Part shown: positions 9,137 to 17,704 of the stretch, piece by piece
Numbering within the stretch: the first letter of the stretch is position 1
Layout of the letters: each line of letters opens with the position of its first letter
NCBI GenBank assembly: GCA_021791655.1
Contig: JAJYWD010000008.1
Coordinates: forward strand, 1 to 34,488
Reading direction: 5' to 3'
Length of the DNA stretch: 34,488 bases
From: Nanobdellota archaeon
GTDB lineage: Archaea > Nanobdellota > Nanobdellia > Parvarchaeales > Parvarchaeaceae
The notes under the pieces: generated by a model
What the model was told of the DNA's origin: nothing
Database searches by the model: none
Seen by the model: only the letters and a program-made list of their open reading frames with translations
Translations under genes and position numbers: made by a program

Positions 9137-9580
9137 TCATCTTATGTTCATACTGTCTATTATCCAGCCACGATGTTTTATATCCGCGCCGTACTCTTTT
9201 GCTATTCTCTCTCTCACCTCTATGTAATAGGGAAAGGCTGCGAACAATGTGTATCCCTGTCGTTTGTTCTCGAGTCTTATGTGCATGCTACGTTCGAAGC
9301 TGTAGTACTTGTGATAGTCATCGTACGAATCCCTCCAGAACGCTATAGGGACCGATTCAGTGTAATCTATATTTAAGTTTCCGCAACGGATGCGCCAGCT
9401 GTCTACGGAAACCCTAGAAACATCGTTATCTTGCTTTGAATGCTTGCCCTCAGCCCTCGCAAGTTCGGCACACGCGTCCACCGCCGTTATCAAGTCGTAC
9501 TCTATGCCCGTCTTTGATTTCATTTTCTCCTGTAAAGACTTCCAAATGTCCTCTGCTACAATATCCACCAATTTCGCCAT
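9137..9580 (-). CDS. hypothetical protein
   Basis: 147-aa ATG-started ORF, same strand and just upstream of the mutase operon; no recognised family. Confidence 0.6.
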   Translation of the reverse strand: MAKLVDIVAEDIWKSLQEKMKSKTGIEYDLITAVDACAELARAEGKHSKQDNDVSRVSVDSWRIRCGNLNIDYTESVPIAFWRDSYDDYHKYYSFERSMHIRLENKRQGYTLFAAFPYYIEVRERIAKEYGADIKHRGWIIDSMNIR

Positions 9581-9807
9581 GCGATACCCCCCTCAACTCT
9601 GAACCGACCAGAGCTAACGCTGTATTGTGGTGTAAACCTGCTATAACCGTTATCGAAGCCGAGTTAGCTAACAAGAGAACAGCCTTATATAGGGCCACAT
9701 ATTTATTAAAACATAATTGTCCACTTTTACAGAGAACAGTAATTCTAACCGTACAGCAGGATCTTAAGTTATAATAGTCATAAAAACCATAAAAATATTA
9801 GTCTGGT

Positions 9808-11031
9808 ATGGAAACGGTTTATATCATAGATGCCGCGCGAAGCGCAATAGGTAAGTTCTTGGGTGCGTTGTCCGATTTACAAGCCACAGAGATTGCTACG
9901 GATGTAGTCAAAGGATTAATGTCAAGAAATAAATTTGATTCAAACCTGATAAACGAATTTATAGCAGGTAATGTCCTCTCCGCAGGGATCGGCCAGAACC
10001 CCGCGAAGCAGGTCGTAATGGGCTCTGGTTTACCAGACACAATCTCAACAGCAAATGTGAACATGGTGTGCGCCTCCGGAATGAGGGCGGTAGCTGTGGG
10101 TGCCGATTCCATTCGCACCGGAAATTCCGAAATCTCCATAGTCGGTGGCATGGAAAGCATGAGTAATGCCCCTTATTCTCTTAGGGGCGCAAGGAAGTTT
10201 CAGAAACTCAACAACATAAAAATAAGAGAACTTACCAACAGAGCAAAGGGCGCCGGGGTAGACGTAGGAGAATACGAACTCGTCGATGAGATGGTGCACG
10301 CAGGCTTATGGGATTGTTACAGCGATCTTCACATGGGCGCTCTGGCCGAAAAGATAGGATCAAAGTACAACATCCCGAGAAGAGAACAGGATGAGTTTGC
10401 TCTGGATAGCCACATGAAGGCGATGCACGCAATTGATAACCACAAGTTCGATGCTGAGATAGTACCGATAGAAGTCAATGGAAAAGTTATTTCCTCAGAT
10501 GAGGGCGTTCGTAGAGACACTAGCATAGAAAAATTATCTGCGCTGAAGCCCGCGTTTGAACCTAACGGGACAGTAACTGCAGGAAACTCGTCTCAATTAA
10601 GCGATGGTGCCTCGTTTTTGATCCTGATGTCGGAAAAGAAAGCGAACGAGCTGGGACTGAAACCATTGGGAGTGATCGAAAGTTACGCGTACAGCGGTAC
10701 CGATCCGGCTTGGTACGGTTTAGCACCAACAGAGGCTATGAAAGAAGCGTTAAAAAGGGGAGGACACGGACTGGATGAAATGGATTTAATAGAGTTGAAC
10801 GAGGCATTTTGTGTGCAGGCGCTCGGAGTGGTAAAAGAACTCGGCATAAATAAGGAGATATTAAATGTAAACGGCGGGGCAACCGCACTAGGGCATCCAA
10901 TCGGAGCCACTGGAGCGAGAATACTTACAACACTGCTGTATGCACTTAAGGATCGTAATAAGAGTATTGGTATAGCTGGACTTTGTCATGGCGGCGGCGG
11001 CGCGGCTGCGATGGTCATAAGATGTCTATGA
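9808..11031 (+). CDS. acetyl-CoA acetyltransferase (thiolase)
   Basis: Active-site VNMVCASGMRAV, GGMESMSNAPY, NGGATALGHPIGATGARI, GLCHGGGGAAA. AT-rich TATA-like element (ccataaaaatatt) just upstream. Confidence 0.95.
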   Translation: METVYIIDAARSAIGKFLGALSDLQATEIATDVVKGLMSRNKFDSNLINEFIAGNVLSAGIGQNPAKQVVMGSGLPDTISTANVNMVCASGMRAVAVGADSIRTGNSEISIVGGMESMSNAPYSLRGARKFQKLNNIKIRELTNRAKGAGVDVGEYELVDEMVHAGLWDCYSDLHMGALAEKIGSKYNIPRREQDEFALDSHMKAMHAIDNHKFDAEIVPIEVNGKVISSDEGVRRDTSIEKLSALKPAFEPNGTVTAGNSSQLSDGASFLILMSEKKANELGLKPLGVIESYAYSGTDPAWYGLAPTEAMKEALKRGGHGLDEMDLIELNEAFCVQALGVVKELGINKEILNVNGGATALGHPIGATGARILTTLLYALKDRNKSIGIAGLCHGGGGAAAMVIRCL

Positions 11032-11879
11032 AAGGAACTGTTTCAGTCATAGGGGCAGGCACGATGGGTCGTGGAATAGCTGAAGTTTCCGGCCTTGCGG
11101 GTTATTCGGTTATATTAGTGGATAGCGATGAGAAACTTGCGAGACTGGGCATGGAACGCTTAATCAGTAATTTAAACCGGGAAATAGAAAAGGGCAGGAT
11201 ATCAAAGGACTCAGGGGATGGTGCAATAAGTAGAATAAAACCGGCATGGGACATCGATAGCATAAACGGCTCCTTTCTTGTAATAGAAGCGGTACCTGAA
11301 GACATAAAGCTAAAACAGAAGGTGTTAGCGGAGGCGGAAGCGGCCGCGAGAGCAGACGCAATCATTGCGACCAACACATCATCTATATCTATAAATGCCC
11401 TGGCGAGTGCACTTCATAAGAAGAGCAGATTCCTAGGTCTCCACTTTTTCAATCCGGTGCCGCTTATGAAGCTTGTAGAGATTGTCAGGGGGATGCAGAC
11501 ATCCGATGATGTCATAAGCAGCGCTAAAGCGTTCGTGCTTGATATCGGAAAAACGTCGGTTGCTGTAAAAGATTCCCCAGGGTTCGTATCTAACAGGATA
11601 CTAATGTTATTCATAAATGAAGCGATAAAAACGCTAGAGGACGGGATCGCTAGCAAGGAAGATATCGATACGGTGGCCAGGCTAGGGTTCAATCATCCGA
11701 TGGGTCCCCTAGAATTAGCCGATCTTATAGGACTGGATGTTTGTATGGATATAATGAATGTGATATACCTACAGAAAAAGGATGATAAGTTCAAACCCGC
11801 GGATATGCTGGTGAGCTTGGTGAACAGCGGCAAGTCGGGCAGAAAAAGCGGCGAAGGTTTCTATAGCTATAAGAAGTGA
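11022..11879 (+). CDS. 3-hydroxyacyl-CoA dehydrogenase
   Basis: Rossmann VIGAGTMGRGIA; ATNTSSISI; GLHFFNPVPLMKLVEIV; DSPGFVSNRIL. Start trimmed from the ORF-track start 10983 to ATG 11022 (or ATG 11028). Confidence 0.93.
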   Translation: MSMKGTVSVIGAGTMGRGIAEVSGLAGYSVILVDSDEKLARLGMERLISNLNREIEKGRISKDSGDGAISRIKPAWDIDSINGSFLVIEAVPEDIKLKQKVLAEAEAAARADAIIATNTSSISINALASALHKKSRFLGLHFFNPVPLMKLVEIVRGMQTSDDVISSAKAFVLDIGKTSVAVKDSPGFVSNRILMLFINEAIKTLEDGIASKEDIDTVARLGFNHPMGPLELADLIGLDVCMDIMNVIYLQKKDDKFKPADMLVSLVNSGKSGRKSGEGFYSYKK

Positions 11880-11919
11880 GAGGGCTAAATCTTAAATTCT
11901 GAGGCTGTTTCGAATAAGA

Positions 11920-13143
11920 ATGGAAACAATGTTTGCTCAAGATATCGAGGATTTGAAGAACCTTTACAGCTTCTCAAAAGAAGAGCTGGACATACTCGAG
12001 CGCGTAGACAAAGCGGCCGACGAGATTGCCCTGCCGGAATTCGAGAATTATCTAAACAGGAAAGTTAACATGGCGGGCGTACAGATAGCTAAAAAGCACG
12101 GCATACTTGGATTGCCGGTAAAAAAAGAGTATGGGGGGCTGGGCGCAAACGCTCTAGTAACCGCGCTGGCCAAGGAAAGGCTCGGACAGGTGGGATTGAG
12201 TTTCTCTAGCTTTTACAATGTGCACGTATTCTTAACGCAACTTGCTCTGCAGAGATGGGGGAATGATTACCAAAAAGAAAAGTATCTAAAACCGGCTTCA
12301 AAGGGGGACATAATAATGGCTTTTGGTCTCACCGAACCCGATGCAGGAAGTGATCCTTCAGCCATGCAAACAACCTATGAGAAACGCGGCGATAAGTTCG
12401 TGCTGAACGGTTCAAAGTATCTTATAACTAACGGCTCTATAGCAAACAACGAAATAATATTTGCAAAGTCGAAGGAAAACAAAGGCGAGATAAGTGCTTT
12501 CATAATCGACACCAAGAGCAATGGTTTTAGCGTATCTATGCAACTTAAGGAGAAGATAGGACTGTTCGCATCCGATACATCAATGTTAGATTTTAAGGGG
12601 TTAGAGGTGCCAAAGGAGGATGTGCTCGGAGAAATAGGTAAGGGAATGCATGTCGCTTACTCTTCCCTCATGAATGGCCGTATGGGCGTAGCCTCTGCAT
12701 CTGTAGGTGTAATAGAGGACTGTCTCAATGCAGTTCTGTCCCGCGCAAAGGAGAGGGTGCAGTTCGGCAAACAGATAGGAAAACATCAGCTGATACAGAA
12801 ACATATAGTAAAGATAGCTCAAAATCTTGAGATGGCACGATGGCCGACCTACTTTGCCGCCATAAGGAAAATAGCATATGAGAAGGACCCAGATAATAAG
12901 GACCTGGAGAGAGAAATCGACAAGAGAACGGCGCTGGCGAAAAAGATTGCCTCGTACTCAGCGTGGGACTCTGCCGATCACGCTGTTCAGGTATTTGGAG
13001 GCTTTGGTTATTCTTTATTTTCACCGGTAGGCAGACACTACTGCGATACACGAGTAACCAGACTGTACGAAGGGTCAGACGAGATTATGGAACTCAAAAT
13101 TGCAGCTCACCTTCTGGGTGATGATTTCAAGGCGTTTAACTAG
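11920..13143 (+). CDS. acyl-CoA dehydrogenase
   Basis: AFGLTEPDAGSDPSAMQT; RVQFGKQIGKHQLIQ; QVFGGFGYS; TRLYEGSDEIMELKIA. Confidence 0.95.
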   Translation: METMFAQDIEDLKNLYSFSKEELDILERVDKAADEIALPEFENYLNRKVNMAGVQIAKKHGILGLPVKKEYGGLGANALVTALAKERLGQVGLSFSSFYNVHVFLTQLALQRWGNDYQKEKYLKPASKGDIIMAFGLTEPDAGSDPSAMQTTYEKRGDKFVLNGSKYLITNGSIANNEIIFAKSKENKGEISAFIIDTKSNGFSVSMQLKEKIGLFASDTSMLDFKGLEVPKEDVLGEIGKGMHVAYSSLMNGRMGVASASVGVIEDCLNAVLSRAKERVQFGKQIGKHQLIQKHIVKIAQNLEMARWPTYFAAIRKIAYEKDPDNKDLEREIDKRTALAKKIASYSAWDSADHAVQVFGGFGYSLFSPVGRHYCDTRVTRLYEGSDEIMELKIAAHLLGDDFKAFN

Positions 13144-13144
13144 T

Positions 13145-13588
13145 ATGAGACTAGATTTCAACGGCCGTTTCACGGTTAATGTCTCCATAGACAAGACATT
13201 TGCCTTCCTTACTAATCCTGAATCTGTAAGTAGGTGCATTTCCGATCTAGAAGGATTTGTTCCAAAGGATAAGAGTAGCTTTGAGGCCAAGATAAGAGTA
13301 GGCGTGGGACCGATACACGGTGTTCTCAATACACAGTGTAGCATATCAGACACACGACCGCCCAACAGCGCAACTCTTACGATTGACGGCTCCGGATTCG
13401 GCAATAAGATAAGGATGGAGATAAAATTTACCCTAGCTTCTAAGTCTGAGCAACTTACCGAAGTCACATGGATTTCTACCACAGAGATGAAGGGGATAAT
13501 GACGGGCTTGGGTGAAGGAATGATAAGAAAGCTAAGCCAGGAAAAGATGGAAGAGGTCATAGAAAGGGTAAAAAACGGGGCAGCATGA
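13145..13588 (+). CDS. CoxG-like SRPBCC family protein
   Basis: MRLDFNGRFTVNVSIDKTFAFLTNPESVSRCISDLEGF..; typical CoxG start and C-terminal amphipathic helix. Start trimmed to ATG 13145. Confidence 0.75.
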   Translation: MRLDFNGRFTVNVSIDKTFAFLTNPESVSRCISDLEGFVPKDKSSFEAKIRVGVGPIHGVLNTQCSISDTRPPNSATLTIDGSGFGNKIRMEIKFTLASKSEQLTEVTWISTTEMKGIMTGLGEGMIRKLSQEKMEEVIERVKNGAA

Positions 13589-14343
13589 GCGCAGTGTTAT
13601 TTGAGGAGAATAATGGAACAGCGATTGTAACAATTAACAGACCAGACAAGTTAAACTCTATCGATGAGGAGACCTTGGGAATTTTAGAAAAGACAGTGAA
13701 AAAACTGCATCAAACATCTGTCAGGAGCGTGATCATAACCGGCAGCGGGGACAAGGCGTTTTGTGCTGGCGTTGATGTACAGTACCTGAATAAGCTTGAA
13801 GGAGACGCGGTTGGTAAATTTGTGGACCGGATCCATGCTCTTTTGTTTGACGTAGAGAAGATCGACAAACCTGTCATAGCCGCTGTCAACGGCTACTGTC
13901 TGGGAGGGGGCTGCGAACTCGCCATGTCATGCGACCTCAGGATAGCATCCTCTAAAGCAAAATTTGGACAGCCAGAAGTCAAACTAGGCATAATTCCGGG
14001 CGCCGGGGGAACTCAAAGAATGCCAAAACTGATAGGGATAAGCCGTGCCAAAGAATTGATATTTACGGGCAGGACAATAAGCGCACAGACGGCCTTGCAA
14101 ATCGGGCTGGTAAATGAAATTGTGGATCCCACCCGAGTGTTACAGGAAGCTCTTAAAGTGGCTGGAGAAATAAATAAAAACAGCCACAATGCGGTCAAGA
14201 ACGCAAAACTCTCGCTAAATTCCAGCTCTTCCGATGCTGGTTATAAGGTAGAACGGGTCGCATTCGTAGACTGCTTTGGTCACAAAGACAAAAAGGAGGG
14301 CATGGAAGCCTTTCTGGAAAAGCGAGAGCCGAATTTTAGCTGA
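13585..14343 (+). CDS. enoyl-CoA hydratase/isomerase
   Basis: VNGYCLGGGCELAMSCDLRIASSKAKFGQPEVKLGIIPGAGGTQRMPKLIG; both catalytic Glu positions present; ATGA overlap with the upstream gene. Confidence 0.95.
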   Translation: MSAVLFEENNGTAIVTINRPDKLNSIDEETLGILEKTVKKLHQTSVRSVIITGSGDKAFCAGVDVQYLNKLEGDAVGKFVDRIHALLFDVEKIDKPVIAAVNGYCLGGGCELAMSCDLRIASSKAKFGQPEVKLGIIPGAGGTQRMPKLIGISRAKELIFTGRTISAQTALQIGLVNEIVDPTRVLQEALKVAGEINKNSHNAVKNAKLSLNSSSSDAGYKVERVAFVDCFGHKDKKEGMEAFLEKREPNFS

Positions 14344-14418
14344 ATTGCGCGCCAATGTATTTAAGTTAACGACTATTAGATAGCATATCGACGGGCACGA
14401 TACCCGTTTAAAGCCGCT

Positions 14419-15504
14419 ATGATCAAAAACGTTTACAGTGGATCCGTTGACTATCTACAGGTAATGGACGAAAACGGTAAAGTCGATGGCGCGCTCCGTC
14501 CTACCGACATTGGCGATGACAAACTCATAGAATTGTACAGATGGATGTCTTTGTCCAGAGCTGTCGATGCGAAGGTCATTAGTCTACAGAGACAAGGAAG
14601 AGCGACTACGTATGCACCGCTACTGGGGCAGGAGGCGACTCAGATAGGGACTGCTGCTGCAATGAGCGCTAAGGACATATTGGTGCCGAACTTTAGGCAG
14701 CATGGGTCTCTGCTGTTCAGGGGACTTTCTCTGTACGACTTTTTTGTATACTGGAAAGGCTATGAGGACGGGCTCGTCTCAACAAAGAAGATGAACTCCA
14801 CGCCGTACATAGTACCGGTATCTACCCATTTGGTGCACGCCGTAGGGATAGCATTTACACATAAGTATCTTGGAACCGGGGCCTCCGTACTCACATATGT
14901 GGGAGACGGGGGGACATCCGAAGGCGATTTTTATGAAGCGCTTAATTTTGCGGGAGTCATGAAAGTGCCCATAGTATTCGTAATAGAGAATAATCAGTGG
15001 GCAATATCCACACCGGTCCGTAAACAGACTGCAGCAAGTACGCTCGCACAAAAGGGGATAGCAGCAGGCATGGTGTGTACGCAGGTCGACGGCAATGATG
15101 TGATGGCCGTTTACAAGGCGACCAAAGAGAGCCTTGCAAATACCCCTAAGGGACCGTCGCTCATAGAATGTTTAACGTACAGGTTGAGTTTTCACACAAC
15201 TTCTGATGATCCGACTAAATATAGAACGGAAGCCGAGGTAGAAGATTGGAAAAAAAGGGATCCGATAAAAAGAGTTAGGCTCTATCTTGAGAGCAAACAG
15301 CTTTGGAATGCCTCAAAGCAACAGACGATGGAAGACGAGCAGCTGAAAACCATAAATGGGGCAGTGAGCAAGGCAGATACTTTCAAGCCGGATCCAAAGA
15401 GCATGTTCGAGACACTTTACAGTTCTATTCCGGATACACTGAAGGATGAAGAGACAGACGCTCTAAATTCCGGTTTTTGGCAGGAAGGTACCAATCCCGT
15501 ATGA
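14419..15504 (+). CDS. 2-oxoacid dehydrogenase complex E1 component alpha subunit
   Basis: ThDP motif VGDGGTSEGDFYEALNFAGVMKVPIVFVIENNQWAIS; QEATQIGTAAAM; RLSFHTTSDDPTKYR. Confidence 0.95.
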   Translation: MIKNVYSGSVDYLQVMDENGKVDGALRPTDIGDDKLIELYRWMSLSRAVDAKVISLQRQGRATTYAPLLGQEATQIGTAAAMSAKDILVPNFRQHGSLLFRGLSLYDFFVYWKGYEDGLVSTKKMNSTPYIVPVSTHLVHAVGIAFTHKYLGTGASVLTYVGDGGTSEGDFYEALNFAGVMKVPIVFVIENNQWAISTPVRKQTAASTLAQKGIAAGMVCTQVDGNDVMAVYKATKESLANTPKGPSLIECLTYRLSFHTTSDDPTKYRTEAEVEDWKKRDPIKRVRLYLESKQLWNASKQQTMEDEQLKTINGAVSKADTFKPDPKSMFETLYSSIPDTLKDEETDALNSGFWQEGTNPV

Positions 15505-16466
15505 TGTCTAACATGGTTGCGGCCATAAACAGTGCACTTGATATATCAATGGAAGAGAACAAAAACGCAGTAATACTAGGGGAAGATGTTGGTAGAGACG
15601 GGGGGGTTTTCAGGGTAACAGAAAGATTATTGGATAAGTACGGACCAGACAGAGTGATAGACACTCCGCTATCAGAAACCGGGATAATAGGCACTGCTAT
15701 AGGCATGGCCCTGAGCGGTCTACACCCGATACCTGAGATACAATTCGCAGGGTTTATGTACTTGGCTTTCGATCAACTCATAAGCCACGCAGCCAGATAC
15801 CGCACCCGTACGAGATCCACCTGGTCCGTTCCAATGGTCGTAAGAACGCCAGTGAGCGGCGGCGTAAAGACGCTCGAACATCACGCCGAGAGTCCCGAAG
15901 CCTATTATTCGCATTCAGGCGGCCTTATGGTGGTCGAGCCATCGAACCCATATGACGCGAAAGGGTTGCTCATAAAAGCGATGCACATGCAGGACCCTGT
16001 TTTGTTTTTAGAGCCCACAAAACTGTACAGACTTTTCAGGCAGGAAGTCCCAGACGGAAGTTATGAAGTTCCTATAGGCAAGGCAAGAATCGCAAGACAG
16101 GGTAATGTACTTACGATAATAACATACGGAACTATGGTACATGTGGTCGAGGAAGCAGTCTCCAAGAAAGCTGTAGACGCCGAGATAATAGACTTGCGTA
16201 CCATAAATCCACTGGATGAGAAAACCGTGTTAGACAGCGTAGAGAAGACTGGCCGCGTACTTATAGTGCACGAGGCGCAACTATCATTCGGCGTAGGTGC
16301 GGAGATTGCGGCACGTATAGCAGAAAAGGCTATGTTCAAGTTAAATGCTCCTATAATGAGGGTCGCCGCGCCCAGTCTACCATATCCATTTCCTGGATAC
16401 GAACAGTTCTATGTGCCAAATGTACGCAAAGTATCAATGGCTATAGACAAAATAATGTCGGCGTAA
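15501..16466 (+). CDS. 2-oxoacid dehydrogenase complex E1 component beta subunit
   Basis: ILGEDVGRDGGVFRVTERL..; DTPLSETGIIGTAIGMAL; EIQFAGFMYLAFDQ; ATGA overlap with E1 alpha. Start trimmed to 15501. Confidence 0.95.
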   Translation: MMSNMVAAINSALDISMEENKNAVILGEDVGRDGGVFRVTERLLDKYGPDRVIDTPLSETGIIGTAIGMALSGLHPIPEIQFAGFMYLAFDQLISHAARYRTRTRSTWSVPMVVRTPVSGGVKTLEHHAESPEAYYSHSGGLMVVEPSNPYDAKGLLIKAMHMQDPVLFLEPTKLYRLFRQEVPDGSYEVPIGKARIARQGNVLTIITYGTMVHVVEEAVSKKAVDAEIIDLRTINPLDEKTVLDSVEKTGRVLIVHEAQLSFGVGAEIAARIAEKAMFKLNAPIMRVAAPSLPYPFPGYEQFYVPNVRKVSMAIDKIMSA

Positions 16467-16467
16467 T

Positions 16468-17685
16468 ATGAAAGAACTTAAGTTTGTTGATGTCGGCGAA
16501 GGAATAACCGAAGGACATATCAGAAAGTGGTTGGTTCTCGACGGTTCCATTGTTAAAGAGGACCAGCCGATAGTAAGGGTGGAAACAGACAAAGCAATAG
16601 TAGAAGTGCCAGCACCTGCTGATGGCAAAGTCAAAGTAAACGCAAAAGCGGATACAGATGTTCACCTAGGAGACACGATAGCGTACATCGGCACCGACGA
16701 AGAACTCGCTGCCATTGGACCGCAAAGTGCACCACGGAGTGCAAGCGCTATGGAGCCACCCGCTCAAGAGGCAGCGCAACCGGACGTAAATCAGCCGACT
16801 GTAGTGCCGAGAGAGGTGCTCGCCACACCATCCGTAAGGAAACTGGCGAGAGAGCTGGGTGTAAACATTGTAGTTGTTACCGGCAGCGGCCCCGCGGGAC
16901 GAATTACGGAAGCCGATATACAAAACGCCACTAAAACTGTAGGAATGGCTCCTGCATCACAAGAACTGCGCACTCCTGGCACAGGGAATGCCTCGACGGA
17001 AAGAATACCTCTTACCCAGATGAGAAAGGCAATCGCGCGAACAATGGAAGAATCATGGAAAATCCCAAGAGCGGTGAGCATGGATATAATGAACGCAATG
17101 CCACTCTATAAAGAAGTCGCACGCAGACAGGGCCCTGAAACAGCAAAAAGAATCACGGTCTTACCATTTATAATAAAGGCAACGATAGAAGCATTAAAAG
17201 AAAACCCTGCTTTCAACGCCAGTTACGACGCAGCCTCATCTGAGATAGTCCTCAAGAAATACTATAATATAGGACTGGCTGCGGAATCCTCCGATGGATT
17301 AAGGGTTGTGGTTATAAAGAACGCAGACAAGAAGAGCATAACCGAAATCGCGACCGAAATAAAGGCACTACACGATAAAATTTCTGGAAACAGGATATCA
17401 CTCGATGAAATGCGCGATAGCACGTTTACCATAACTAACATAGGTAGCCTTGGCGGTGGGTACCTCTCTGTGCCCATGATAAACCCACCGGAAGTCGCAA
17501 TACTGGGTGTACACCTGATAAAGGACGCACCTGTGGTCGAGAATGGCGCATTGAAAGTAGGAAAATTACTACCGCTTTCACTATCATTTGATCACAGAGT
17601 GGTCGATGGCGCTGACGCCGTAAAGCTAATGAACGGTATAATGAGACGTCTTGAGGACAAGAATTTCCTGAATTCTCAGATATGA
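16468..17685 (+). CDS. 2-oxoacid dehydrogenase complex E2 (dihydrolipoamide acyltransferase)
   Basis: One lipoyl domain (VETDKAIVEVPAP), peripheral subunit-binding domain (ATPSVRKLARELGVNI), catalytic SFDHRVVDGADA. Confidence 0.96.
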   Translation: MKELKFVDVGEGITEGHIRKWLVLDGSIVKEDQPIVRVETDKAIVEVPAPADGKVKVNAKADTDVHLGDTIAYIGTDEELAAIGPQSAPRSASAMEPPAQEAAQPDVNQPTVVPREVLATPSVRKLARELGVNIVVVTGSGPAGRITEADIQNATKTVGMAPASQELRTPGTGNASTERIPLTQMRKAIARTMEESWKIPRAVSMDIMNAMPLYKEVARRQGPETAKRITVLPFIIKATIEALKENPAFNASYDAASSEIVLKKYYNIGLAAESSDGLRVVVIKNADKKSITEIATEIKALHDKISGNRISLDEMRDSTFTITNIGSLGGGYLSVPMINPPEVAILGVHLIKDAPVVENGALKVGKLLPLSLSFDHRVVDGADAVKLMNGIMRRLEDKNFLNSQI

Positions 17686-17704
17686 CCATTATGTATTTTC
17701 TTAT

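Noticed and set aside
9436-9774. 112-aa plus-strand ORF running into the thiolase upstream region
   Set aside because: Mostly antisense to the 9137..9580 gene and its start is internal to it; the 3' part has no recognisable similarity.
10983-11021. ORF-track N-terminal extension MSWRRRRGCDGHK of the hydroxyacyl-CoA dehydrogenase
   Set aside because: Lies within the thiolase coding sequence (GGGG-rich motif) and precedes the canonical MKGTVSVIGAGTMG start; an ATG at 11022/11028 is preferred. The same logic trims 13100, 15477, 20078, 26397 and 31270.
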